From: Verrucomicrobiota bacterium
GTDB taxonomy: Bacteria > Verrucomicrobiota > Verrucomicrobiia > Opitutales > Opitutaceae
Length of the DNA stretch: 64,000 nt
Assembly: GCA_023433275.1 (NCBI GenBank)
Contig: JAEZDN010000021.1
Coordinates: 139,002-203,001, forward strand
Direction of reading: 5' to 3'
Shown: one piece after another, positions 17,409 through 25,895 of the stretch
Layout: the number at the start of each line of letters is the position of its first letter
How positions within the stretch are numbered: position 1 is the first letter of the stretch
Made by a program: the position numbers and the translations under genes
The notes under the pieces: generated by a model
Database searches by the model: none
What the model saw: only the letters and a program-made list of their open reading frames with translations
Told to the model about the DNA's origin: nothing

Positions 17409-18356
17409 GTGCCCTGGCATCGCAAACACCTGCTCACCATCGAGGATCTCAAGAGAGCCGAGATCGAACAAATCCTGGCCACCGCCGGCGCGTTCCGCCG
17501 CATCCTCGACCGCAAGGTCAAGAAGGTTCCCGCCCTGCGCGGCAAGACCATCGTCAACCTCTTCCTCGAGCCGAGCACCCGCACCCGCATCTCCTTCGAG
17601 ATGGCCGCCAAGCTCCTCAGCGCCGACGTCATCTCCTTCGACGCCTCCGCCTCCAGCACGACCAAGGGCGAGACGCTCCGCGACACCGCGCAGAACATCC
17701 AGGCACTCAACGCCGACATGATCGTGCTGCGTCACTCCGCGAGCGGTTCACCCCTCTACCTGAGCAAGGTTCTCGGCATCCCGGTGGTCAACGCCGGCGA
17801 CGGCGCGCACGAGCATCCCACCCAGGCCCTCCTCGATGTGTTCACGATGCGCGAGAAACTCGGCGACCTGAAGGGCCGCAAGGTCGTCATCCTCGGCGAC
17901 ATCCTCTTCAGCCGCGTCGCGCGCTCCAACATCCACGCCCTCACCAAGCTCGGCGCCGACGTCACGATCGTCGGCCCCTCCACCCTGGTGCCCCACTGGT
18001 TCGAATCACTCGGCGTCCGCGTTTCCCACAACCTCCGCACCGCGCTGGCCGACGCCGACGTGGTCATGCTCCTCCGCATCCAGCATGAGCGCCAGGGGGT
18101 CGGCCATTTCCCCTCGCTCGGCGAGTACACCAGCATGTTCGGCCTCAACTACACCCGCGCCAGCTGGGTGAAACCCGACGCCATCATCATGCATCCGGGC
18201 CCGATCAACCGCGGCGTGGAAATCGACAGCGACATCGCCGACTCCGATCGCAGCGTGATCCTCCAACAAGTGACCAACGGCATCGCCGTGCGCATGGCCG
18301 TCCTCTACCTCTGCGCCGGCGGCCAGCCCGAGCACGTCCTCGCTCCCGTGGAGTGA
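17409..18356 (+). CDS. pyrB: Aspartate carbamoyltransferase catalytic subunit
   Basis: 315 residues from a GTG start (VPWHRKHLLTIEDL). Carbamoyl-phosphate motif FLEPSTRTRISFE, HPTQALLDVFT, and the C-terminal HPGPINRGVEI (aspartate-binding) are all intact. It catalyses the second step of UMP synthesis. It follows pyrR closely. No pyrI regulatory subunit is seen. The upstream gap holds the AT-rich direct repeat TAATTCAT twice, of unknown meaning. Confidence 0.95.
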   Translation: MPWHRKHLLTIEDLKRAEIEQILATAGAFRRILDRKVKKVPALRGKTIVNLFLEPSTRTRISFEMAAKLLSADVISFDASASSTTKGETLRDTAQNIQALNADMIVLRHSASGSPLYLSKVLGIPVVNAGDGAHEHPTQALLDVFTMREKLGDLKGRKVVILGDILFSRVARSNIHALTKLGADVTIVGPSTLVPHWFESLGVRVSHNLRTALADADVVMLLRIQHERQGVGHFPSLGEYTSMFGLNYTRASWVKPDAIIMHPGPINRGVEIDSDIADSDRSVILQQVTNGIAVRMAVLYLCAGGQPEHVLAPVE

Positions 18357-18366
18357 TTTTCCAGTG

Positions 18367-18395
18367 GGCCACAAAATGCACAAAAGGCGCAAAAA
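18367..18395 (+). repeat. Left arm of 29-bp inverted repeat flanking the GxxExxY gene
   Basis: Reads GGCCACAAAATGCACAAAAG and then GCGCAAAAA. It matches the reverse complement of 18805-18833 at 26 of 29 positions. It ends at the start codon of the GxxExxY gene, so it also forms the leader and may provide translation signals. Confidence 0.85.
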
Positions 18396-18781
18396 TGAAC
18401 GAGCCCATCGCCCGGCAACTTGCCGACACCATTCGTCAGACCGCATTCGAAGCTCACACCTTCCTTCGTCACGGACACAATGAGAAAGTTTACGAGAATT
18501 CCCTGCGAAATCGACTCCGCAAGAAAGGTCTGTCTGTCGAACAACAGCTGCCTCTTGCGGTGCACGACGAAGACGGCAGCCCGCTTGGTGAATTTTTGGC
18601 CGACCTGGTCGTCAATCGAGAATTCATCGTTGAGCTCAAGGCGGTCCGCGCATTGGTGGACGAACACACCCCTCAACTCCTCGGCTATCTTCGCGCCTCT
18701 CGGATCGAGCACGGCATGCTCATCAACTTCGGCTCTCCCCGCATCCAATTCCACAAGTATATCTTCCGCCAAGGCGACTGA
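18395..18781 (+). CDS. GxxExxY family protein (PDDEXK-like)
   Basis: 128 residues. It carries the family signature as GHNEKVYE (Gly27, Glu30, Tyr33) and a nuclease-fold core: Asp70 in EFLADLVV, Glu80-x-Lys82 in FIVELKAV, and Gln94 in HTPQLLGYL. GxxExxY proteins are widespread, often in many copies per genome, and their function is unknown. This copy is set between pyrB and pyrC and bracketed by inverted repeats, which suggests a mobile or domesticated cassette rather than a pyrimidine gene. Confidence 0.88.
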   Translation: MNEPIARQLADTIRQTAFEAHTFLRHGHNEKVYENSLRNRLRKKGLSVEQQLPLAVHDEDGSPLGEFLADLVVNREFIVELKAVRALVDEHTPQLLGYLRASRIEHGMLINFGSPRIQFHKYIFRQGD

Positions 18782-18804
18782 CACTCTGCCGGGCCATCTG
18801 CCTT

Positions 18805-18833
18805 TTTTTGCGCCTTCTGTGCCTTCTGTGGCC
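18805..18833 (+). repeat. Right arm of 29-bp inverted repeat flanking the GxxExxY gene
   Basis: Reads TTTTTGCGCCTTCTGTGCCT and then TCTGTGGCC. Mismatches to the left arm fall at three positions, all in the A-rich spacer bases. It ends 8 bases before the pyrC start codon. Confidence 0.85.
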
Positions 18834-18841
18834 AATCTTTC

Positions 18842-20131
18842 ATGAATTCCCTGATCATCAAAAACGGTCGCGTCATCGACCCCGCCTCCCAGCGCGACGC
18901 CAAGGGCGACGTGTTCATCGCCGACGGCAAATTCGTGAAGTCCCTCACGCCCGCGCAGAAGAAATCCGCGCAGGTCATCGACGCGCGCAGCCTCGTGGTG
19001 TGCCCGGGACTCGTCGACATCCATGTCCATTTTCGTGAGCCCGGCCAGACCCACAAGGAAACCATCCTCACCGGCTCGCAGGCCGCCGCCGCCGGTGGAT
19101 TCACCACCGTGGTGTGCATGCCCAACACGTCCCCCGTCGTGGACAACGCCGGCACGGTCACCCTGATCAAGGCCGCCGCCGCAGCCGCTCCCATCCATGT
19201 TTATCCCACCGGTTGCATCACCGTCGGCATGAAGGGTCAGGCCCTTGCGCCCCATGGCTCCCTGCAGAAGGCCGGCGTCGTCGCGCTCACCGACGACGGG
19301 CTCTGCGTGCAATCCAATGAACTCATGCACCGCGCGGTCGAATACGCGAAAATGTTCGGCCTCTCGATCCTCGACCACTGCCAGGACGAATCCATGACCC
19401 AGAAGGCCGTGATGAACGAGGGCGTGGTCTCCACCCGCCTCGGTCTCAAGGGTTGGCCGCACGCCGCCGAGGACATCATCGTTGCCCGCAACATCATCCT
19501 CTCCCGCTACACCGGCGCGCACATCCACATGCAACACATCAGCTCGGCCCACTCGGTCGAGCTCATGCGCCAGGCCAAGAAGGACGGCGTCAACGTCACC
19601 GCGGAGGCCACCCCGCACCACATCGCCTTCACCGAGGACGCCCTCGCCACCTACGACACCCACTTCAAGATGAACCCGCCGCTGCGCACCGAGGCGGACC
19701 GGAAGGCGATCATCGCCGGCCTGCGCGACGGCACCCTCGATTGCATCGGCACCGACCACGCCCCGCACGCGCCCGAGGAAAAGGACCGCGAATTCGATTA
19801 CGCCCCGAACGGCATCATCGGCCTCGAGACCGCCCTGCCCGTGTGCCTCGACGTCCTCGTGCGGAAAAACAAATTCAAGCTCAGCCACGTCATCGACCTG
19901 ATGACCCGCAAGGCGGCCGACATCCTGAAGCTCCCCGCCGGCACGATGACGCCCGGCGCCACCGCGGACGTCTGCCTTTTCGACCCCGAAGAGACCTGGC
20001 TCTACAACACCTACGGCGCGTTCTCCAAGTCGATCAATTCACCTTGGGACAAACAAAACCTCACCGGCCGGGTTAAGACCACGGTTGTTTCCGGCCGGGT
20101 CGTCTATCACCACGGCAAGATGTTGGTTTAA
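18842..20131 (+). CDS. pyrC: Dihydroorotase, class I
   Basis: 429 residues, the length of type I (Bacillus/Thermus-like) dihydroorotases. Metal-site motif DIHVHFREPGQ, ILDHCQDES, MQHISSAHS, and the catalytic Asp in CIGTDHAPH are present. It catalyses cyclisation of carbamoyl-aspartate. It lies downstream of pyrB, separated only by the repeat-flanked GxxExxY gene. A hairpin terminator follows. Confidence 0.95.
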   Translation: MNSLIIKNGRVIDPASQRDAKGDVFIADGKFVKSLTPAQKKSAQVIDARSLVVCPGLVDIHVHFREPGQTHKETILTGSQAAAAGGFTTVVCMPNTSPVVDNAGTVTLIKAAAAAAPIHVYPTGCITVGMKGQALAPHGSLQKAGVVALTDDGLCVQSNELMHRAVEYAKMFGLSILDHCQDESMTQKAVMNEGVVSTRLGLKGWPHAAEDIIVARNIILSRYTGAHIHMQHISSAHSVELMRQAKKDGVNVTAEATPHHIAFTEDALATYDTHFKMNPPLRTEADRKAIIAGLRDGTLDCIGTDHAPHAPEEKDREFDYAPNGIIGLETALPVCLDVLVRKNKFKLSHVIDLMTRKAADILKLPAGTMTPGATADVCLFDPEETWLYNTYGAFSKSINSPWDKQNLTGRVKTTVVSGRVVYHHGKMLV

Positions 20132-20138
20132 GCGCCCG

Positions 20139-20159
20139 CCCTCTCCGACCAGGAGAGGG
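20139..20159 (+). terminator. Hairpin after pyrC
   Basis: Perfect 8-bp stem CCCTCTCC/GGAGAGGG with loop GACCA, starting 8 bases after the pyrC stop. The downstream U content is low (ATGCGCTCACTGCTTTG), so it may need Rho or act as an mRNA 3' stabiliser. Confidence 0.5.
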
Positions 20160-20467
20160 ATGCGCTCACTGCTTTGTTTCACGGCCTGCTTCAGCTTGGA
20201 AACCAACGCGCTCCTGGCGCAAAGGCGTCGATACTGCGCACGATCTTAGGAATAGTAAGCGCACCGGAGCACTCGACGAATCCCTGCCGCCGGAAACCAT
20301 TTGCCGCCCGGTTTCGGCGCCAAGCCGAGAGCGCCGCGATCGCGCAGGTCCTACTGAGCGCGGGTCCGGACCAAGCCACCGAGTTTGTCCCGCTGCCCAC
20401 CGGGAATGCCCACGAACCAAAGCCCCGCGAACGCTCCGCGCCCTCAGCGCGAACGATGCAGTTGGAT

Positions 20468-20538
20468 GTAGGGGCGTGGTTTGACCGCGCCCTTTTCTCG
20501 CGGCGGGGACCAAGGGCGTGGACGAGCCACGCCCCTAC
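20468..20538 (+). repeat. Palindromic intergenic repeat, GTAGGG family
   Basis: 12-bp inverted arms GTAGGGGCGTGG (20468-20479) and CCACGCCCCTAC (20527-20538). The TTGACCGCGCCC-like core after the left arm recurs as TCGACCGCGCCC at about 20550. Related GTAGGG-headed palindromes occur elsewhere in the window. Confidence 0.8.
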
Positions 20539-20705
20539 GACGGAACCGTTCGACCGCGCCCACTGTGGAATTGCATTCCGACCGCATGCATCCGGCCCAG
20601 CTTTTGCAGTTCACCACGGACTGAAGCGCCGGCATCGAGCGACGTCGCCGACACGCTTCTGCCTTGATCACCGCTTCGCCTCAAAACGCCACGGCGATCC
20701 CTGCC

Positions 20706-21131
20706 TCACTTTGTCGCCGCGATCTGATCGTGCAGCTTCGCCGCCTCGACCACCGTCTTGACCAGCTCGGGCAAGGAAACGGGCTTGAGCAGATAACGAT
20801 AGAGCGCCGCCTCGTTCACGCTGCGCAGCAGCATTTCGGGTTTCATGTAACCCGTCACAAGCACGCGCTGCATTTCGGGATATTCCTCCCGCGCATCGAC
20901 CAGAAAGCTCAGTCCGTTGCCGCCGGGCATCAGGTGGTCTGACACCACAACCTTGAACGCTCGCTTGTGCAGCAGGAAACCCGCCTCCTTCGAACTCGTC
21001 GCTATCGCGACATCAAAGAAAGGCGAAAGCGCCTCGGAATACAGTTCCAGCAACGGCTTTTCGTCATCCACCAACAGCACGGCTCCTTTCGCGGGTTTCG
21101 CGGCTTCCCCTGGATTGTTTTCCGTTGTCAT
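20706..21131 (-). CDS. Stand-alone response regulator (receiver domain only)
   Basis: 141 residues from MTTENNPG. A single REC domain: acidic pair in LLVDDEKP, phospho-Asp in VVVSDHLMPGGNG, Thr in VLVTGYMK, and Lys in YLLKPVSLPEL. The C-terminal helix continues to the stop with no output domain. Such proteins act by binding kinases, phosphodiesterases or motor-type partners. No adjacent kinase exists; the nearest is the hybrid kinase at 14810-16678, about 4 kb away. Confidence 0.87.
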   Translation of the reverse strand: MTTENNPGEAAKPAKGAVLLVDDEKPLLELYSEALSPFFDVAIATSSKEAGFLLHKRAFKVVVSDHLMPGGNGLSFLVDAREEYPEMQRVLVTGYMKPEMLLRSVNEAALYRYLLKPVSLPELVKTVVEAAKLHDQIAATK

Positions 21132-21258
21132 TGCTTTGCGACATGCTGGAACCGACCCCCGCCTTGGCAAACCCCAAATCCTGCCCCGACGCTCTATCCA
21201 CCTGACGGGCCGATGATTGCTTGCCACGGACCGAGCCGGATTTATTGCTCAGGCCGGA

Positions 21259-22287
21259 ATGGAACCCGCCGACCTGCACGCCGCCGCCCGCCAGGGCCGC
21301 TTCGCCGAATTCCCGCCGGATCACCTCACGGCTGCGAGTCTCACCGCGCGCAATGCCTCCGGCAACACCCCCCTGCACATCGCGGCCAAATACGGCCACC
21401 TCGGGCAGCTTCCCGCCAGCGTCCTCACTCCGGACCTTCTCCTGGTCAAGAATGACGCCGGCTACACGCCCCTCCATCTCGCTGCCCGCGAGGGCACCCT
21501 GACCGAGTTTCCCGCCGCCCTCCTCACCGCCGAAAATCTCCTCACCCGCTCCAACAGCGGCCTGACCCCGCTCCACCAAGCCGCCGCCGCGGGCAACCTC
21601 GACCAGCTGCCCCAAGGCCTGCTTACCTTGGAACTCGTCCTGACCAAGACCGATTCGGGCAACACTCTCCTCCACGAGGCCGCCGAACACGGCGCCCTCG
21701 ACCGCTTCCCCGCCCATTTCATCACCCACGCGACCCTCGTGTCGCCCAACATCAGCGGCGAGACCGTCCTCCACACCGCCGCGCTCAACGGCCACCTCGA
21801 CCAGATCCCCCCGCAGTTTCTCACCGTCGAGACCCTCCTCCAGAAAACGGCCAACCACGACACCTGCCTCCACGCGGCCGCCATCGCGGGGCATCTCGAC
21901 CAGATCCCGCCGGAGGTCCTCACCCACGACAACCTCGTTCTCCCCAGCAAGTCCGGCCACACCCCCATCCATGCCGCCGCCGAGTCGGGCAACCTGGGCC
22001 AGATCCCCCGCGACCGCCTCACGCTCGACCTCCTGATTTCCCGCAACGACTTCGGCGACACCCCTCTCCACGCCGCCGCCGTCGAGGGCCACCTCAAGGA
22101 CGTGCCCCGCGAATTCCTGAATCGCGCGACCTTGATGATCCGCAATTACACCGGTGGCACCCCCATCGGCGCCGCCATCCACAATGGCCACGCGGACCAG
22201 CTGCCCGAGGAATTCCGCCCGAAGCCGCCCACAGCTTTCCAGAAGTTTCTTTACCGCACCGGTTTTTCACGCCCCCCCTATTCCTGA
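21259..22287 (+). CDS. Ankyrin-type repeat protein with a variant helix motif
   Basis: 342 residues made almost wholly of about nine 33-residue repeats. Each has a normal ankyrin first helix (GNTPLHIAAKYGHL, GYTPLHLAAREGTL, GETVLHTAALNGHL). Where classical repeats read VVKLLLEHGADVN, these read xxLPxxxLTxExLLxxN. No signal peptide or membrane helix is seen, so it is probably cytoplasmic and binds protein. The start at 21259 (MEPADLHAAAR) fits the first repeat. An upstream in-frame TTG at 21217 is less likely. No partner is obvious; enolase follows 113 bases on. Confidence 0.8.
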   Translation: MEPADLHAAARQGRFAEFPPDHLTAASLTARNASGNTPLHIAAKYGHLGQLPASVLTPDLLLVKNDAGYTPLHLAAREGTLTEFPAALLTAENLLTRSNSGLTPLHQAAAAGNLDQLPQGLLTLELVLTKTDSGNTLLHEAAEHGALDRFPAHFITHATLVSPNISGETVLHTAALNGHLDQIPPQFLTVETLLQKTANHDTCLHAAAIAGHLDQIPPEVLTHDNLVLPSKSGHTPIHAAAESGNLGQIPRDRLTLDLLISRNDFGDTPLHAAAVEGHLKDVPREFLNRATLMIRNYTGGTPIGAAIHNGHADQLPEEFRPKPPTAFQKFLYRTGFSRPPYS

Positions 22288-22400
22288 TCCTTCCGGGGGC
22301 GGGGCAGTGCGCATGGATTGGCCGAAACGCGTGATAAACGTTTTGCCGCTCGCCTCGCCGCCGGGTTTTCCCTCCAATCCGCGCTCCTTCTTTTCACTGA

Positions 22401-23678
22401 ATGAATACCGCCATCACCGCCATCACCGCCCGCGAAATCATTGATTCCCGCGGCAATCCCACCGTCGAGGTCGACGTCAAGCTCGCCTCCGGCCACTTCG
22501 GCCGCGCCGCCGTCCCCTCGGGCGCCTCCACCGGCGAACACGAGGCCATCGAGCTTCGCGACGGCGACAAGGCCCGCTATCTCGGCAAGGGCACCCTCAA
22601 GGCCGTCGGCAATGTGAAGGCCAAGATCGCCCCCGCCCTCATCGGCTACGATGCCTTCGACCAGATCGGCGTCGACCAGGCCATGCTCAAGCTCGATGGC
22701 ACCAAGACCAAGGCCAAGCTCGGCGCCAACGCCATCCTCGGCGTCTCCATGGCCACCGCCAAGGCCGCCGCCGCCGCCGCCGGCATTCCGCTCTACAAGT
22801 ACCTCGGCGGCCCGAACGCCAAGGTCCTGCCCGTGCCCCTCATGAACATCATGAACGGCGGCGCCCACTCGGACGCCCCCATCGACTTCCAGGAGTTCAT
22901 GATCGTCCCGCGGAACTTCAACTCGTTCTCCGAGGCCCTCCGCGCCGGCGCCGAGGTGTTCCACTCCCTCAAGAAGGTCCTCAAGGCCAAGGGCCTCCAG
23001 ACCGCCGTCGGCGACGAGGGCGGCTTCGCCCCGAACCTCGCCTCCACCACCGACGCCCTCGACGCCATCGCCGAGGCCGTGAAGGGCGCCGGCTACAAGC
23101 TCGGCAAGGACATCTTCCTCGCCCTCGACGTCGCCTCCTCCGAGTTCTACGTGAAGGAAAAGAAAACCTACGTCTTCAAGAAGTCCGATGGTCGCTCCTT
23201 CACCGGCGACGAATTCGTCAGCTACTACCAGGACCTCGTCAAAAAATACCCGATCGTCTCGATCGAGGACGGCTGCGCCGAAGGCGACTGGACGACTTGG
23301 AAGAAACTCACCGACGCCATCGGCGACAAGGTGCAGCTCGTGGGCGACGATCTCTTCGTCACCAACGTCGAGTTCCTCCAGAAGGGCATCGATACCGGCA
23401 CCGCGAACTCGATCCTCGTCAAGGTCAACCAGATCGGCTCCCTCACCGAGACCCTCGACTCCATCGCCCTCGCGCAGCGGAACAATTACACGACCATCAT
23501 CTCGCACCGCTCGGGCGAGACCGAGGACGTGACGATTGCCGACATCGCCGTCGCGACCAACGCCGGCCAGATCAAGACCGGCTCCGCCTCCCGCACCGAC
23601 CGCGTGGCGAAATACAACCAGCTCCTCCGCATCGAGGAAGAGCTGGGCAAGAGCGCCATCTACGGCGGCCGCCTCTGA
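22401..23678 (+). CDS. eno: Enolase
   Basis: 425 residues. Conserved motifs: AREIIDSRGNPTVEVDV at the N-terminus, substrate loop SGASTGEHEA, catalytic Glu in GDEGGFAPNL, metal ligands in LALDVASSEF, SIEDGCAEGDW and LVGDDLFVTN, catalytic Lys in ILVKVNQIGS, and SHRSGETEDV. It converts 2-phosphoglycerate to phosphoenolpyruvate. Codon use is strongly biased to C-ending codons, as expected for a highly expressed gene. It is followed by a strong hairpin terminator. Confidence 0.97.
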   Translation: MNTAITAITAREIIDSRGNPTVEVDVKLASGHFGRAAVPSGASTGEHEAIELRDGDKARYLGKGTLKAVGNVKAKIAPALIGYDAFDQIGVDQAMLKLDGTKTKAKLGANAILGVSMATAKAAAAAAGIPLYKYLGGPNAKVLPVPLMNIMNGGAHSDAPIDFQEFMIVPRNFNSFSEALRAGAEVFHSLKKVLKAKGLQTAVGDEGGFAPNLASTTDALDAIAEAVKGAGYKLGKDIFLALDVASSEFYVKEKKTYVFKKSDGRSFTGDEFVSYYQDLVKKYPIVSIEDGCAEGDWTTWKKLTDAIGDKVQLVGDDLFVTNVEFLQKGIDTGTANSILVKVNQIGSLTETLDSIALAQRNNYTTIISHRSGETEDVTIADIAVATNAGQIKTGSASRTDRVAKYNQLLRIEEELGKSAIYGGRL

Positions 23679-23741
23679 TCAAATCCCGTCCTTTACGAGG
23701 CTGGAATACCCCCGGCACCGTAAGAACACACACACCAAGGG

Positions 23742-23778
23742 AAGGCCGGACGCCGCCAGGCGCCCGGCCTTTTCCTTT
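23742..23778 (+). terminator. Intrinsic terminator after enolase
   Basis: Stem AAGGCCGG/CCGGCCTT (23742-23749 and 23764-23771) encloses a GC-rich inner sequence and is followed by TTCCTTT. It starts 64 bases after the eno stop. Confidence 0.7.
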
Positions 23779-23883
23779 GACGCATTCCTGGAGCCGGGGG
23801 CACTGATCCCGTTCCCCATCCCGAAAATATCTCCCCCAACCTCACCGCCCCCGACCATGGTTCGAGCGACCCCTTGATGGTTT

Positions 23884-23971
23884 TGTGGGCGGGGTGCCCT
23901 CACCCCGCAAGGCATGCGCTGCGCAGCCCCTCCGCCAGCGGGGCAAGGCCACCCCGCCTGCATTCAGCCAA
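23884..23971 (+). repeat. GGGTGCCCTCACCC-type palindromic repeat
   Basis: The first 25 bases (23884-23908, core GCGGGGTGCCCTCACCCCGC) are identical to 31412-31436. The right half (CCAGCGGGGCAAGGCCACCC, then CGCC) is a degenerate inverted copy. Each arm is itself self-complementary (CGGGGTG-CCCT-CACCCCG). Confidence 0.8.
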
Positions 23972-24090
23972 GCCGAACCAATCCCGGATTACCTGTGCCT
24001 CGTGCAAATGAACATCCGGACAGACCGGGAACCACTATCCCCCCTGGCCATCTCACTTGCCACCCCGACATTCCATCCCACCCTTTTCCC

Positions 24091-24612
24091 GTGACCGTCC
24101 TTCCCCGCCATCTCCTGCCCGGCCTCAGCCTGCTCCTCGCCAGCCCCGTCGTTTTCGCAGCTGACGATAAAAAATCCGCCACGCCTGCACCCGAGACCAA
24201 ACCCAACGCCGAGGCCAGATCCGCGGAAAAACCGGCCGACACCCCGGCAGAACAAGTCCTCGTGCTGCCCAAACTCGAAGTCACCTCGCAGCGCGCCAAA
24301 CAGATCGACAAGGAAATCAAGCGTCTCGACAAGATGATCAACCGCGAGAAGAAGAAGGTGAAAGCCACCGATCTCGACAAGGCGCTGAACAACGAGAAAT
24401 TCGCCTCCGCCGCCGCCATCTTCGGCGGCAATTCCGCCAGCCACCTCTCCGCCGTCGCCGCCAGCCGCGTCATGCTCATGGAACAGGAACGCATGGTCCT
24501 CGAGGCCATGAAGCGTCCCGCGACGCTCGAGGAACGCCGCATGATGGACGCCGAGATCGAGCAGCTCCGCCTCACCCGCCGCAACCTCGACGATCCCGCG
24601 GCGCAACGGTGA
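24091..24612 (+). CDS. Hypothetical secreted coiled-coil protein
   Basis: 173 residues from a GTG start. A signal peptide (VTVLPRHLLPGLSLLLASPVVFA) is followed by a Pro/Ala/Lys-rich linker, then VLPKLEVTSQRAKQIDKEIKRL and a long Glu/Lys/Arg-rich helix likely to form a coiled coil. No family recognised. The V-L-x-K-L-E-V-T motif resembles the N-terminal segment seen before TonB-plug regions in Opitutaceae proteins, but no plug or barrel follows. Probably periplasmic. Confidence 0.65.
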   Translation: MTVLPRHLLPGLSLLLASPVVFAADDKKSATPAPETKPNAEARSAEKPADTPAEQVLVLPKLEVTSQRAKQIDKEIKRLDKMINREKKKVKATDLDKALNNEKFASAAAIFGGNSASHLSAVAASRVMLMEQERMVLEAMKRPATLEERRMMDAEIEQLRLTRRNLDDPAAQR

Positions 24613-24658
24613 CCCTTGGAGGGCCAGCGTCCCTGCGGGCCGGTCTGGGGCAACTGGA

Positions 24659-24714
24659 GGCTCAACTCCTGTTGAGCCGCGATTTCAAATGGAGCGCGGG
24701 CGACCCCGCCCGCG
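24659..24714. terminator. Two hairpins between convergent genes
   Basis: GGCTCAAC-TCCT-GTTGAGCC (24659-24678) and CGCGGGCG-ACCC-CGCCCGCG (24695-24714). Both are perfect 8-bp stems lying between the 3' ends of the secreted-protein gene and the rRNA methyltransferase gene, so they can serve both strands. Confidence 0.6.
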
Positions 24715-24722
24715 AGGGCATA

Positions 24723-25895
24723 TCACTCAACCCGCAAAACGTACCCCCGCAGATACTCGCTCTCCGGCATCGTCACCAATACCGGATGATCCGCGGGCTG
24801 ATGACAGAACTCCAACACGTGCACGCGGCGCTTCGCATCCGCCGCCGCCTCGCTCACCACCTCGCGCAACTGCGCTTCCTGCATGTGATGAGAGCACGTA
24901 TAGGTCGCCAGCACTCCGCCCGGCGTCAGTGACTTCATCGCCCGGAGATTCAACTCCTTGTAGCCGCGCATCGCCCCGTCCAACGCGCTCTTCGATTTCG
25001 CGAACGGCGGCGGATCGAGGATGATCAAATCCCACGCCGGCGCCGCGTCGCGCTTGGCCGTGAACCAGTCGAAGACATTGGCCCCCTCGAAGTCCGCTTT
25101 CACGCCATTTCGCTCCGCGTTCTTTTTCGCCTGGCTCACGGCATCAAACGCACTGTCGAGACCGAGCACGCTCGCGGCACCCGCCTTCGCGCAGTGGAGG
25201 GCAAACGAGCCCTGATTGCAAAACGCGTCCAGCACCCGCCGGCCCGCGGCATGCTTCGCCACCACGGCGTGCTGCTGCCGTTGGTCGAGATAGAACCCGG
25301 TCTTCTGTCCGCCCTGCAAATCGAGCCAGTACTCGAAGCCATCGATCGCCACCCAGCGCGGCTCCCACGCCTGGCCACTGCGCGTGTGCACCTCGACCGG
25401 CAATCCCTCGAGTTTCCGAATGTTCGCGTCGTTGCGAAAAATGATCTCCTTCGCCCCCGTCAATTCCGCCAGCACGTCACTGATGATCCCGCTCCGCTTT
25501 TCCATCGCGAGCGTCTGGATCTGCGCGACCAACGTGTCGCCAAACTGGTCCACCACCACGCCAGGTAAGTCATCCGACTCACTCCAAACCAGCCGCCGGA
25601 ACTGCTCCTGCGGGAGGGGCTCTGGGCCTCGACGCTCCACCGCCCGCATCAACGCCCCACGCAAATACGCCTCGTCCAAACTCACGCGGTCCCGGCTCAG
25701 CCGCCGCCACACGATCTGGGACTTGCTGTTGTAGATGCCCGTCCCGAGGAATCGCCCTGTGCGATCCCGACATTCCACCACCTCGCCGTCGTGCCCCGCC
25801 GGCAACAAGGCTTCGCATTCATTCCCGAACACCCACGGGTGACCGCCGAGAACGCGGGAATTGGCATTGGGTTTGAGCTTCAGGCTGGCAGACAT
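24723..25895 (-). CDS. Class I SAM-dependent rRNA methyltransferase, RlmI-like
   Basis: 390 residues from MSASLKLK. PUA-like N-terminus (SRVLGGHPWVFGNE), then the RlmI/RlmK Rossmann core: VLDAFCNQGSFALHCAKAGA (SAM motif I), VLGLDSAFDAVSQA, ADFEGANVFDWF and ILDPPPFAKSKSALDGA (motif IV), with TYTCSHHM near the end. E. coli RlmI makes m5C1962 in 23S rRNA; that the specificity is the same is inferred. The start at 25895 is preceded by a non-conserved frame extension. Confidence 0.88.
   Translation of the reverse strand: MSASLKLKPNANSRVLGGHPWVFGNECEALLPAGHDGEVVECRDRTGRFLGTGIYNSKSQIVWRRLSRDRVSLDEAYLRGALMRAVERRGPEPLPQEQFRRLVWSESDDLPGVVVDQFGDTLVAQIQTLAMEKRSGIISDVLAELTGAKEIIFRNDANIRKLEGLPVEVHTRSGQAWEPRWVAIDGFEYWLDLQGGQKTGFYLDQRQQHAVVAKHAAGRRVLDAFCNQGSFALHCAKAGAASVLGLDSAFDAVSQAKKNAERNGVKADFEGANVFDWFTAKRDAAPAWDLIILDPPPFAKSKSALDGAMRGYKELNLRAMKSLTPGGVLATYTCSHHMQEAQLREVVSEAAADAKRRVHVLEFCHQPADHPVLVTMPESEYLRGYVLRVE

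Larger units (their letters stand above)
20132..20705. other. 574-base non-coding region with a palindromic repeat
   Basis: Between the pyrC and response-regulator 3' ends (convergent). It holds the pyrC hairpin and the GTAGGGGCGTGG/CCACGCCCCTAC repeat pair at 20468-20538. The open frames across it look like non-coding high-GC translation (Arg/Ser/Pro-rich, no motif). Confidence 0.6.
23679..24090. other. 412-base non-coding region: terminator and GGGTGCCCTCACCC repeat
   Basis: It holds the eno terminator (23742-23778) and a repeat-derived segment from 23884 to about 23971. Nothing else is supported; the region before 24091 probably carries the promoter for the secreted protein. Confidence 0.6.

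Noticed and set aside
20174..20761. 195-codon plus-strand frame after pyrC
   Set aside because: It crosses a palindromic repeat and the 3' end of the response regulator; Arg/Ser/Pro-rich with no domain.
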